DNA from: Ryuthela nishihirai
Lineage: Eukaryota; Arthropoda; Arachnida; Araneae; Heptathelidae
Assembly (NCBI GenBank): GCA_038380435.1
Contig: JAWZYU010000025.1
Coordinates: 49,608,691 to 49,672,690, forward strand
Length of the DNA stretch: 64,000 nucleotides
Direction: 5' to 3'
Below, one piece after another: positions 10,100 through 21,470 of this stretch. The translations under genes were made by a program, and so were the position numbers. Each line of letters begins with the position of its first letter. Position 1 is the first letter of the stretch. The notes under the pieces were generated by a model. It searched no databases and had not been told where the DNA came from. It saw nothing but the letters and a program-made list of their open reading frames with translations.

Positions 10100-11350
10100 T
10101 CATGTCAACATGCTCAGGTCCCCATAGATGTACCATATCACGAGAAGATCGCCTCATCCACCAACTCCGACCCCTTTGTGACATCTACTGGAATCCAGCA
10201 CAATGTGGCACCTGCAATGCATGCACCAATGTCCACACAGGTTATATGATGACGTTTAAATGAAGTTGAATTACAGGCACGGCATCCCCTATGCAGGTTG
10301 CTTCTGACTTCTAATCATCACTAGGCACGTTGTCAGTAGTGCATCGAGCATATATCACGAGAGGAGGAATGGCACTACTTCATCTTCTTAGTTCTCAAGT
10401 GAGTCACACTTCTGTTTGGGTGCAGATGATGGTTGTATCAGGGATTTGGTATCGCCATGGCCAGTGGCAGGATTCAGCTCGCACCTAGGAGCACCAGAGT
10501 GCTCATAAATCTGCTGTTTTGGTGTGGGGTGCTATCAGATATGACTCCAAAACACCTTCAGTGACAACTTTGATAGCTCAACGATATGTCAACAGTATTC
10601 TGGTGCGCCATTGCCTACCTTTTCTGCAGAGCTTTCCTGGTGTTATTTCTCAATAGGATAATGCATGTCCCCATATGGTATATCCCCACATGGTGTCAGA
10701 TACATACCCACAGCTGGGGGAACAGGTGGTCTGAATTCCTTCCTCCACTCGAATCATATATCCGTCATCTTACATGAAATCACAAACTTGTCTACTTGCT
10801 TTGAAATCCAAAACAGTTTTCTTTGAATAATTTTATTTCAGCTCCATAGAACATGTTCAACACTAATGATATATTAAAAAAAATAACGATAAAATTTAAT
10901 TCTGTATAAAATTTTTTGTATCCTTTTAAACCTTTCCAATCTGGTGGAATAATTTAGTAATTGGGGAACCTTACTCTTATTCTCAGCCTCCCCCCTCCCT
11001 TGAAAGTAAATCATGGTTATGTGCCTGGCATGTGCTGTCCAACAGGGTCTATGAAATATCAACACCAACCTTGGCCCACTAAGTGCCTAGTGAAGGCCGA
11101 TAGCATCCCCTATAGAGCACATATGGGATATGCTGGGTCGACCTCTCCTACAGTATACACCGCCAGAAAATCACAATGGATACCCAGCCAGAGAAATAAC
11201 CACAGCCAGAAATCACAATGGATACCCTGCATCTCCATTTGGAGGAAGAATGTCAGAAAGTGATTCAGGACACTCTTAGGGATCTGTATGAATCTATGCC
11301 TCGACATCTGGTCTCCATGATGCATGATCTGCATGCATGCCACCAAATTG
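10100..11350 (+). pseudogene. Tc1-like transposase remains
   Basis: Fragments in different frames fit a Tc1 transposase in order: a VWGAIRYDSKTP-like segment near 10530, QRYVNSILVRHCLPFLQ near 10580-10625, and the second catalytic Asp in a Q-stop-DNACPH motif near 10650. After an inserted dispersed repeat (about 10788-11000), an LYESMPRHLVSMM-like C-terminal signature follows at about 11285. Several stops and frame changes are present. Both this and the preceding mariner gene point the same way and almost touch, but they belong to different families. Confidence 0.65.
10788..11000 (+). repeat. Dispersed repeat F, copy 1
   Basis: Shares blocks with 29805-30230 and 63785-64000: a tgaaatccaaaac motif, then a poly-A/T stretch, a ggtggaataattta-like block, and a C-rich stretch. 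It appears to interrupt the Tc1-like pseudogene. Element class unknown. Confidence 0.65.
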
Positions 11351-11514
11351 GGGTTCATACCCCTAAACACATCCTTAATATGCATGTAGGTGATGGTGCG
11401 ATTAATTATTACTGTCTTGTAAGCAAGATCTACCACTCTGCTCAGTTTCACCGATGTTCGAAGCTTGCTTCATGATGTTGCAACTTTTTGTGTCCATGAG
11501 TGTATTTTGCAAAG

Positions 11515-11795
11515 TTGGTTGGATTGTTTTACCATTGAGCGGCATTTTTACCACACAATGGACTAAATGGCCAGGTCAGAAGGACCCCGAAGGTTCAGAA
11601 AAGGTTGTAAGAAGAGGACCCCCCAGAGAGTAGTTCAGACCATCCAGCATGTTTTTTAACGTGCACAACGTATGACTCTCCTACAAACGCGCCACGGCTT
11701 TGTGTCCCATCCAACGGACAGCGGTCATTCCAAGCCCATTTGTGTCCACTTTCTGACCAGTGGCAGGGGGGTAGTTACCGAAGATAAATCTCAGC
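11515..11795 (-). mobile_element. Degenerate SINE-A
   Basis: Recognisable from ttggattgttttaccattgagcggc through the processed body blocks to taaatctcagcc. The tRNA head is missing. Confidence 0.75.
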
Positions 11796-12831
11796 CTACT
11801 GAATGAATTATTACGTTTAAAGGGGAAAATCAACAGGGAAAGAAAGAATACCTCTACAGTCAGAGAAGAATGATATTCATATATAAAATAAGAAAAATCC
11901 GTTTTCCTGGGCACTTTGCAATAATAATATTGATGGATAAGTGCATATTTTGATCTAAATCGCAGCTAGGTAGTAACTGGAAGGAGAGCTATGCACCAAT
12001 CCCCTGTGATGATGCATAGAACCGGCCTGGCCTAGCACCTAATGTCCGACCCCGCCTTCTCGTGGTGGAGACCGTTAGTACCTTTCAAAAGAGATACTCT
12101 CTTGTGGAAGTGAACGGAAAGGGAAGAAATGCCACATTAGTGTGACCTACTGATCTGACAACTAAGGCTACTTTTTTTTCCCCTGCTGAGGAGCGGTCAA
12201 CCACAAAAGGTTCTGTTGCTGACCATATAAACTTACTGGACTGAATTAAGGCTCTGAGTTTGATTATGGATCCTGAATTTGCTGCACTGGTGGGCTTCTG
12301 AAGACGGAAAATCTTCTGCTGTATTTTTAGTTTGCTTGTGGGTTGACAGTCCCAAGTGAATAGATTCACAGGATATGTTTTATTAGCTGGTGGATAATCC
12401 TGAGCAGAGGTCATCACAGGCACCTGAACTCTTTGCTTCTACTGGCATCATCAAATTCTACATTAGAGCAAGTCTTCCAGTGTAGATGGCTTCAGCCTTT
12501 AGTGGTGGGGGAACGGGTCTTTGCCCCATGTCTGCGATTAGGGGGTTGTTTGATATTGTAAGCATTCCCTCTCTCAACAAACATAGTTTCTTTAAACATC
12601 CCACTAACCATTTTCTCTCCATAGGTAGTTGGAATGTGAGGACTCTGCACAAAGCTTATTCTCTTGATATCCTCACACAAGAATTGCATCTTTATAATTT
12701 AGATATTCTCGTGCTTGCAAGAGACCAGATGGACAGATAAAGATCAGATGCTTAGAAATAATCTTAAATTTCTCTTTTCAGGAAGGGTAGATAATAAGCA
12801 TCAAGTAAGAGACGAATGATATATATAAATA

Positions 12832-13404
12832 TAGGGTGTCCCAAAAATATAGGTACAAAGTTTTAGGGGAGGTAGATAACATCTAAAGGAATGAGAAATG
12901 CATAGGAACCCATAACCGGAAACGTCACCGTAAGTCAATAGGCGGCGCTGTTCATCAGTGCGCTAGAGGGGAAATTTCGGATTTCCTCATTCGAGCGCTA
13001 GTCGGCTTACGAAGAGCATGCAAAGGTATTCGAACAGGGAGCTGGCAGACATGTACGTAGTGTATGGAATGGCTGAGGGCAACGGATGTATCAAGAACGC
13101 TTCCCACACAAACATGTACCAGGCCACCGTTCGTTTGCGCGTGCGCATCAAAATTTGTGCAATTATGGGTCAGACTTCGAGCATCTGCTGTAACATTATG
13201 AAATGTATCATCTAGTACGCCATTTGTAATAATTATGCCCAATAAATATTTTCCCATTAATCACTGTCTTGTGTCCTTTCAGATCTTGTACCTCTGCTAC
13301 CACTTTCCCATGACGTTTCCGGTTATGGGTTCCTATGCAATTCTCATTCCTTTAGATGTTACCTCCCCTAAAAGTTTGTACTATATTTTTGAGACACTCT
13401 GTAT
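12832..13404 (+). mobile_element. Nested Tc1/mariner-like TIR transposon, deletion derivative
   Basis: TIRs of about 95 bp (12832-12930 and 13310-13404) start with agggtgtcccaaaaatat and its partner, flanked by TA-rich DNA. Inside, from 13018, an ORF begins with YSNRELADMYVVYGMAEGNG, the N-terminus of the arthropod transposase-associated DUF4817 helix-turn-helix. The domain continues in another frame (RFPHKHVPG, then SFARAHQ) after a frameshift. The catalytic DDE part is deleted. It lies inside LINE copy 1. Confidence 0.8.
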
Positions 13405-15142
13405 ATAATACGCTAACAAGGCGTAGGTCTGCTTTTCAGCAGACACGCCAGTGATGCTCTTCTAGGATACGAGTGCATTAATGAAAGGTTTCTTACAGCA
13501 AAATTTCAGACCAGCATTAAAGACTTGAATGTTATCTGCTGTTATGCCGATACTGATGAGGATGAGAAGGATAGGTTTTACGGACAACTTCAGGATATTT
13601 TAAATTTTGTCAAAAAAGGAGATATTACCCTTGTTCTTCATGACTTCAATGCCAAAGTTGGTACTGACTCTGACCTTTGAGGAGGGGTGATAGTTCTTTT
13701 TGGTATTGGTAGCTGCAATGGCAATGGGCAACATCTCCTACAGGTAAGTAAACTTAATGGTTTGAGAATAACTAACACTTATTACAAACACCGCGACATA
13801 CATAAGTACACATGGGTTTCATCAGATGGGCTGCATAAGAATATGACAGATTATATATTAATTAACAGCAAACGGCTAATTCTGTTAAGAATACCAAGGC
13901 ATATAGGGGAGCTGAAATTAGAACTGACCATTACCGTGTTAAAGTGTCTTGCAGCTTAAACTTAGGAAGTGTTGTGCTAAGGTTAAAAAATTTACCTTTA
14001 ATTCTAAAGCTCTAAAAGACCCAGTAACAGCTAAAGCTTACCATGATAGATTACTTAGTCATTATGACAATCATGGTTTGCTTGCTACTGAAGTTGAGGA
14101 AGAATGGAACCATTTTAAACAGTCTTTTTTGGAAACTAACAGCACTCTTTCAGGAAAAAAGGAGCAGACGAGGCAAAATCATATGAGTGATAAGGCACTT
14201 GAGCTTATTTCAGAAAGAAAGAACTGCAGGAATGTCCTTAATCAATATCCTACTAGTCCTAATAGAAAGCATTACAGAGAGCTTAATAAACGTGTAAAGG
14301 ATCAGTTAGCTGCTGATAAGAATCATTGGCTTGATGGCTTGGCTGACAAAGCCGAGAAAGCAGTTAGACAGCAGAACAGCAGAGAGCTGTACCACATAGT
14401 TAATGTTTTGTGTGATAGAAAACGGACAAGTATAAGGGATTGAAGGATAAACAAGGTAAGGTTATAGAAGGTGAGGATTCTGTCATGGCTAGGTGGGCTG
14501 AGCATTTCAGTGATGTTCTATAAATGTGGTTAGTTCTACTCCCATTGTTTGCAATGATGATAGATGCATTGGTGGCTTTAATGTTGGCCATATAACACAA
14601 TCTGAAGTTTCTTCAATCTTTCTAACAATCTGCTATTTCTAAACTTAAACTGCATAAAATCCTCAGGGGTGGATGAAATTACTACAGAAATGCTTAGCGC
14701 TGGGAATGTTTCGTATTACCATATGGATGACTGAAATTTTGAATATCTTTTATGATAATAAGGTAAACAATAAGGTTCCTAGGGATAATTAATATATAAT
14801 TCCTATGGATTTTAGCAGAGCTATTATTATCCCTATTTTCAAAAAAGGTGATCGCAGTTCTTTTAATAACTATAAGGGTATCAGCCTACTCTCTGTTCCA
14901 GGTAAAGTTCTTTGCATTATTGTGCTTAATAGAATTGAGAATCTGATTGACAGGCAATTGCGTGATGAGCAATGTGGATTCAGAAGTGATAGGGGATGTG
15001 TGGATCAGATATTTTCACTCAGACGGATTCTTGAGAAATGCTTAGAGTTTCAGAAACCTTTGGTTGCTAGCTTTGTTGATTTCAGAAAGGCTTTCGACTC
15101 TGTTGATCGTCATAATTTGTGGTTAATTGTGAGATCATATGG

Positions 15143-15255
15143 AGGGTCTGCCATCCTCACAGATCTTCTACTTTAGCATATAAACTGACAGTCTCCTGTC
15201 AGACCTCTGTGGCAAGCAGCTGCTTGAGGGGATATTTTTTTTTTATTTTTTTATG
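15143..15255 (+). mobile_element. 5'-truncated SINE-B inside LINE copy 1
   Basis: Only the body and T-rich tail are present. LINE sequence resumes exactly (tatgg at both junctions), so the insertion was clean and the lost head reflects 5' truncation. Confidence 0.88.
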
Positions 15256-15477
15256 GTATACCAGACAAGTTAGTTAACATAATGAAAGCTCTCTATAATA
15301 ACACTGAGTCGTGTGTGAGAGTTGGTAAGGCTTGTATAGATTGGTTTAGCATTACGTCTGGTGCTCGACAAAGGTGCATTTTATCTCCTTTTCTCTTTAG
15401 TATGGTTATTGATTATGTTATCCGAAATTCTCTGCAAGGGAAAGATTCTGGTCTTAAATAATCTGGAGATCTGAAAA

Positions 15478-16430
15478 TTGGGGCCTTTGCTGCTTCGCTG
15501 CTGCAAACAATCATGCAATGAGGTGAAGATCAGCGCTTTGCAGATTCGCGCTTTACTAACCTCAACTCGTCGAAAGGATATTCAATCCTTGTCTAGAATC
15601 TGGTTCACTCAGAACCGTATCTCAGTTTACACAGAACTGAATAATGATTCGCACAGAACCGTATCTTGGTTCACACAGAACTAAAACCTCTCCTTAATGG
15701 TTTTGTTTTTGAGTAAGAGCAGTGTCCCTTGACGTGTGTTCAAACGTCCTTCCAGTTTGGCAGCGACGCTCAGACTCCTATTTATTTTTGCCGTGCTTGT
15801 TTCCGCACTATCACTTGCTCCAGAGGTTGGGTTGTTTTACCTCTGAGCGGCACTTTTTTGCACACCATGGGCTAAATGGCCAGGTCACATGGACCCCGAA
15901 GGCTCAGAGAAGGTTGGGGGAGGGGACCCACTGGAACAGCTGTTGGGAGACAGATGGTAGCCTCCCGTCAAGGCCATCCAGCGTGTTCCTTAACGTGCAC
16001 AGGGTATGGCTCTCCCGCACATGGGACCACGGCTTAACGTCCCATCCGACGGACGCGGCCTTCACCAAGCCCATTGGTGTCTCCTACTGACCGTGGGCAG
16101 GGCGGGGAATTTTGCGGAGATAAATCTCAACGCTGACCCAGCTGGGACTCGAACCTGGGAACTACAGATTACGAGCCTGGCGCGCTACCGACTGAGCTAC
16201 CCCCGCCCCTGCTCCAGAGGCTGATCGTAAATAGTCATAGAAGTGATTTTCGTTCGCAGAGCATATGCAAGTCTGTTAGCTTAGACCCAAACAACAGCTC
16301 ATGAATCACATCTCCACATCAGCACTTCCACAAATAAACTTAATATATATATATTTCCAACAATAAAAATAACAAAAAAATACAATAATAAATAAAAATA
16401 AATAAATTAGAGGGACATGACAGTCAGGCA
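15478..16430. other. Foreign block replacing the RT core of LINE copy 1
   Basis: Sequence unrelated to the LINE separates the SLQGK region from the C-terminal part. It has a short tandem motif (cacagaac/ctcagaaccgtatct repeated 15600-15680), a SINE-A at 15827-16209, and an AT-rich simple stretch at 16330-16410. Confidence 0.6.
15827..16209 (-). mobile_element. SINE-A, full length
   Basis: TSD tgctccagagg at 15816-15826 and 16210-16220. All body blocks and the tRNA-like head are present; one base is lost in the gacgg repeat near 16055. Confidence 0.95.
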
Positions 16431-17110
16431 GGCTGTGGTTCAGTTAATCTGAATATCTGTACTCTTGAGAAGGTGTCTCAGTTTAATTATCTTAGGAGTT
16501 ATATAACAGATACTGATGATGTGCGGCCTGAGATTAACAGACGAATAGGGATTGCTGCCTTCACTTTTAAGAATCTATTGAGAGTGTGGAAAAATAGGCA
16601 TATACACCTAAAGACTGTATAATAGACTGGATTATATTAGACTGTATAATAGTTTGGTTCTCTCTAGGATTAGTTAAATAATTAAACTTGGATGCTTTGT
16701 AAACAAGATAACAGGAAACTAGATGCTTTTGATTCTAGATGCTTATACAGTATCTTGGGCATTGGCATGGTTCTACCTTTAAAATAATGATGAGGTTAAG
16801 CAAAGGAGTCTGCAACCACCTTTAAGCAGCATACTGTTCAGAGAGAGACTCCGTTGGTTGACCATGTGACTCGTATGGATAATTACAGCTTAGCGAATAG
16901 GATTATGAACAGTGTGCATAAAGGTCCCAGAAGGAGGGGGAGACTTAGGACGCGGTGGGCAAACAATGTCAAACAAGACCTTGTTGGAATTGGTGTGCAG
17001 TGGCCAGATGCAGCAGATGTAGCTCAGGACGGATATGCTTGGAGAACTAAACTACACTGTCTGGTTGGACCTCCGTAGTCCAAGACTGTTTGAGGAGGAT
17101 TATGATGATG

Positions 17111-18709
17111 TTTACTGCAAAAGAAAATAATGATTTGTTTGAAGATAATTCATCAAACACATAAAAAACAGTCTTGTGAAAAGAGGAAATAAAATGAACA
17201 GAAATAAATTGCTACGAATGAAAACATTTGAGTCTCAAATAATCAGAGTAAATTTTTCTTTCTTAAGATGGAAGAGTAAAGAGACTGATGTCTCATTGTA
17301 CCTGCCAATAGAGTTATATCTCTAAGAATGTGTATGTACTGTATTTGTGTTGTTGATTACTCTTGTTGCTAAAGTTGTTGTATGTTTTTGAATGTTCAAT
17401 ATGTTCAATAAAGAAAACATATCCTGGCACAAGGATCCTGTATTGTATATTCACATTTTTTAATATTTTTCTTAATCCTATATGCACGCTGTCATAATAT
17501 AGACATAGTGTTTTAGTGTTTGGGATAGCAAAAATAACTTCTCCTGTTAAAAATTTTCGGCTTCGTATTTACAAGAATGTCAACAAAGTCCCATGAGGAG
17601 CACTTGCAGTTTTTCTTATATTTGCAAATTTTTAAGATCAATTCAGAGCAGCATCCTAAATCGAACTGGAACTTTCCATAACGCCATCTCTCAGACCTTT
17701 CATTTGCTCAAAAAACCAAATGCCACACCTATCTTAGTAAGTATTTAGATTACAAATATATCATTTTTACTTGAAATACTTCATCTTAGATACAGACGCT
17801 GTCAACAGATGGCGCTGTGATCACTCTTTGTCGTTGCATTTGCGAAAGAATTTGCGTTGTTAGAAGAAACAGACAACTTGCAGCTGGAGGAGAAAATAAC
17901 AATGGCTATTCGGAGCCGATGATACACAGTAGGCCAGTGCTCACGATTTTTCACCAGATCGCTTTCTTATTGGCGTGGGCGCGAGAGAGTGTTGGGAGCG
18001 CTCTCCCCTGGCACCTCACATGGGGAGACATCGGGAAGATGGAAGGCTTCAGGAAGCAAAGTGCTCACTTGTGACAGAAGAGGTAACTGATGGAGAGACC
18101 GATAGCAAGATATTAACTCCAATGCAAATAGTACTTTAGCAGTTGATGGGGATAGAATTTAACTCAAAATAACGTTCTGTATTTCTCAAAACCTGTGTTA
18201 TTCGTGATTCGTGGGTGCTATTGTCTCCTCGTTCTACAGATTTGGAGTTGGTAAAATGTAGTGGTGATTTTTTCCCTTCTTCACTTCCTCCCAGGTTGAG
18301 TGTTGCGGAAAAACAGATTTTTTTTCTTCTCTTTCGAAACAAGAAAGAAGAACTATATTAGAGGAATATAAGAAAGAAATTAAAAGAATCCATATTCTAT
18401 CGAGAAAATATATCTTAATATTATGTGCTTTTTGTTGTGTTTATTTTTTAGCAAGGCCTATTTTTATTGGGCTTTTGTGTACAGGTAGCACATTAAAGAA
18501 AAAACAAGCAAATAATTTTCTAACTAAGAGCTGTATTTTTTCGCACGTCTTAAAATATCAGTCTTTTCTAAATTGTGTGTTGTTGTTCTAGTCGACAAAG
18601 GCACGAGATTGCCGAAGGAGTTTTCTTTTGTGAAACGTAAACATCTTAGGGATTAAACCTGAAATTCAGTCCACATTACCAGGGAAGGGTTCATAAAACA
18701 GAGATCCGA
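17111..18709. other. Single-copy stretch, no gene recognised
   Basis: Contains an AT-rich part (17111-17800) and a more balanced part (17810-18330). ORFs at 17817-18074 and 18136-18342 show no domain. No repeat of the window is found here. Confidence 0.35.
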
Positions 18710-18711
18710 AT

Positions 18712-19050
18712 ATTTGCCCGAGCTCGAAGTTATGGTGCCCGAGTTCACCCGAATCCGAAGTTATGAACCCGAGCACGAAATTATGGAGCCCGAGTACGGC
18801 CGAGCCCGAAATTATTGAACCCGAATACGCCCGAGCCCAAAGTTATGGAGTCCGAGTTCACCCGAGTCCAAAGTTACGGAGTCAAAAATTCACCCGAGTT
18901 CATCCGAGCCCGAAGTTATGAAGTCAGAGTTCGCCCGAGCCCGAAGTTATGAAGTCAGAGTTCGCCCGAGCCCGAAGTTATGAAGTCAAAGTTCGCCCGA
19001 TGTCATAGACCCCGAGTTCCCCACAACCCGAAATTATGAGCCGGATTTCT
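18712..19050. repeat. 31-bp degenerate minisatellite
   Basis: About eleven units built on cccgagcccgaagttatg plus a variable gagt/tcag half. The three units around 18900-18990 are almost identical at 31 bp; outer units have drifted. Confidence 0.85.
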
Positions 19051-19137
19051 CCCGAGACCTAATCATTACGGCAGTTGTGGAGCATGATTTGGGTAAAAAT
19101 TTTCCCTGACGCATTAGACATATATATATATACAGAA

Positions 19138-19353
19138 ATAATAAAATAAAAATAAATACCCCCTCAAGCAGCTGCTTGCCACAGAGGTCTGACAGGAGCC
19201 TGTCAGTTTAATATGCCATAGTAGGAGATCTGAGAGGATGGCAGGACCTCAGCAGAAAAACAACACACACATCCATGCCTTACCCGGGGCTCGAACCCCA
19301 GGTCCCTTAGATCAGTAGCCAAGCGTACTAACCACTCGGCCATGGGACGGCTT
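19138..19353 (-). mobile_element. SINE-B, full length, minus strand
   Basis: Tail (aaaataaatacccc) to head (ccatgggacggct) with the B box as gggctcgaacc. Confidence 0.93.
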
Positions 19354-19892
19354 ATAAGTGTACATGTTGTAAAATACATGTTGTAATTGTGGATTACTTA
19401 CGTTTTTATACATTACACATTCAATCGTACCCAGATGCGCGCAGTTTGAGAAACACTGTTATACACGGCACCAGTAAAATAATTTATTATTACTTATATT
19501 AATTTTATGACAAAATAAAAAATTTAATGATATTTCGAAAAAAAAAAAAAGAATTTTAGGAATACAAGTAGAAACTGAAAGAAAGTTCATGGGTAACATC
19601 ATTATAAAAGCAAAGAGCCATTCCTGCTTTAAAGATAGAAAATACTTAAAAATAATCAAAAGCCGCATAGTATTTATTTTTAATTACTAAAGACAGATTA
19701 GATGACAGATTAGACAGATGATGAGAAAGGATACAGATGAGTTTAAAAAAGACCGTAATCGTTTAGGACGTAATTCGTGATCTCTTGTACAGGAGAGTCG
19801 ACTGTCTCCATCAGAGTTGTCCAGTGAATTCACTTGTAGAATCCTTCTTTGAGTTTTAGTTACTTGCCCATTTTGAGCAAAAAAATGTTGCT
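19354..19892. other. AT-rich stretch, no gene recognised
   Basis: Includes agtttgagaaacactg at 19443-19458, which resembles a hAT-type terminal repeat, but no partner end or 8-bp TSD is evident. Confidence 0.3.
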
Positions 19893-19903
19893 CGCATTAA
19901 CAG

Positions 19904-20282
19904 GGTTGGGTTGTTTTACCTCTAAGCGGCACTTTTTTGCACACCATGGGTTAAATGGCCAGGTCACATGGACCCCGAAGGCTCAGAGAAGGTTGGGGGA
20001 GGGGACCCACTGGAACAGCTGTTGGGAGACAGATGGTAACCTCCCGTCAAGGCCATCCAGCGTGTTCTTTAACGTGCAGAGGGTATGGCTCTCCCGCACA
20101 CGGGGCCACGGCTTAACGTCCCATACGACGGACGGCGGCCTTTCCAAGCCCATCGGTGTCCCCTACTGACCGTGGGCAGGGCGGGGAATTTTGCGGAGAT
20201 AAATCTCAACGCTGACTCAGCTGGGACTCGAACCTGGAAACTACAGATTACGAGCCTGACGCGCTACCGAGTCAGCTACCAC
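19904..20282 (-). mobile_element. SINE-A, full length
   Basis: TSD cgcattaacag at 19893-19903 and 20283-20293. Head slightly diverged (gagtcagctacc). Confidence 0.95.
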
Positions 20283-20311
20283 CGCATTAACAGCCCAACT
20301 GTGGGAAGCTG

Positions 20312-20502
20312 AATTCTTTTACCTCTGAGAGGGGCTTTTTGCATCAATGAGCTAAATGGCCGGGACACAAGGACCCAAGGACTCAAAGAAGGTTGAGGAA
20401 GGGATCCACTAATCGCCTGTTAGGAGACAGATGGAAATATACCGTCAAAACCGATCCACCGAGTTTTCAGGTGCACAGGATATAACTGTCCTTGTACACC
20501 AG
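20312..20502 (-). mobile_element. Degenerate SINE-A, 3' half only
   Basis: ttctttt-acctctgag start, ggacacaaggaccc and ggtgcacaggatat blocks. The head side is missing. Confidence 0.65.
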
Positions 20503-21061
20503 GGGTTCTCAAACTTTTTAATACCGCAATTTCCTAAAATGTTAAATGAATTTTTGCGCCCTCCCCAATTCCGCCATGAGCAAAAACTAATGATTGCATG
20601 AGTGTCATGTCCCTCGAATTTTATATTTATTTATTTATTTATTGTATATTTTTGTTGTATTATATTGTTGTATATATTTTTTGTGTTCTTTGAAATGTTT
20701 GTGCTGGGATGACTCACTGTTGTTGTTTTCGGGTCTGAAGCTTGCTGCTTGTGGAAAGAATCAATGCCAGAAGTTGTTTGTGCCGTACGTGACTAACTAG
20801 CCTGCAGCGTGAAGTCCGCGCATGAGGCTAGGGGAAGGAGTTGGAAGTATCAGTCCTGTGCGTTAGCTGTCAAGTGAAGAGGTCGCGTCGACACGCGTCA
20901 AAAGGACGCCGCCTTTCTCAATAGTCACCCTTGAAGTCAGGGTGCGATTCCAAGAGGGAATCCAGATTCTTGGAGAATCTTGTCTTTTATTCTTGTGGTT
21001 CAGGAGAAGCCACAGTGTAGGCAAAGGTTGGTTATCCTTTCGCCAAGTTTTGAGGTCTGTA
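20503..21061. other. Unassigned stretch with a possible hAT-type end
   Basis: caggggttctcaaacttttt at 20508 looks like a hAT terminal repeat. No matching right end is seen. A (TTTA)n run lies at 20623-20645. Confidence 0.35.
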
Positions 21062-21470
21062 AAGCTGTCCCATGGCCGAGTGGTTAGCGAGCTTGGCTAC
21101 TGATCTATGGGACCTGGGTTCGAGCCCCGGGTAAGGCATGGATGTATGTGTCGTTTTTCTGCTGAGGTCCTGCCATCCTCACAGACCTCCTACTATGGCA
21201 TATAAACTGGCAGGCTCCTGTCAGACCTCTGTGGCAAGCAGCTGCTTGAGGTGGTATTTTTTAGCCGTCCCATGGCCGAGTGGTTAGCGCGCTTTGCTAC
21301 TGATCTAAGGGACCTGGGTTCGAGCCCCGGGTAAGGCATAGCTGTTTGTGTCGTTTTTCTGCTGAGGTCCTGCCATCCTCACAGACCTCCTACTTTGGCA
21401 TATAAACTGACAGGCTCCTGTCAGACCTCTGTGGCAAGCAGCTGCTTGAGGGGGGTATTTATTTATATTA
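21062..21470 (+). mobile_element. Two SINE-B copies in direct tandem
   Basis: The first copy (21062-21259) ends in a short tattttt tail and the second starts at once (21260) with a full head. The second ends in a longer (ATTT)-type tail. The heads differ (gcgagcttgg against gcgctttgc), so they are separate copies, not a recent unequal duplication. Confidence 0.93.

Larger units (their letters stand above)
12486..17078 (+). pseudogene. Endonuclease-reverse transcriptase of LINE copy 1, broken
   Basis: Originally one ORF for an AP-type endonuclease plus reverse transcriptase that nicks the target and copies the element RNA. Visible in order: the endonuclease start (GSWNVRTLHKAYSLDIL, 12640), LFGIGSCNGNGQ (13690), the linker region (13949-14443, 164 codons open), RT fingers with FKKGDRSS and GISLLSVPGKVL (14840-14905), the FRKAFDSVDRHNLW palm motif (about 15085-15120), and the C-terminal RMDNYSLANRIMN block (16868). 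The YADD palm motif is absent because 15478-16430 is foreign DNA. In the conserved RQG turn the Gly is Arg. Several stops and frameshifts are present. RTE affiliation is by overall layout and the C-terminal block. Confidence 0.85.
11950..17110 (+). mobile_element. RTE-like LINE, copy 1, heavily interrupted
   Basis: Aligns along its length with the minus-strand copy at 42841-46497, from the 5' leader (aactggaaggagagct, caccta-atgtccgaccccgcc) to the (GAT)n 3' end. It carries three nested or replacing insertions: a TIR transposon at about 12806-13415, a 5'-truncated SINE-B at 15143-15255, and a foreign block at about 15478-16430 that replaces the reverse transcriptase core after the SINE-A-bearing insertion. 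It is non-functional. Confidence 0.88.

Noticed and set aside
17817..18074. Exon-like 85-codon ORF
   Set aside because: No domain, no clear splice context and no codon pattern I can support.
20508..20527. hAT transposon end
   Set aside because: The end resembles a hAT terminal repeat, but no right end, TSD or transposase was found, so it is only mentioned in the stretch entry.
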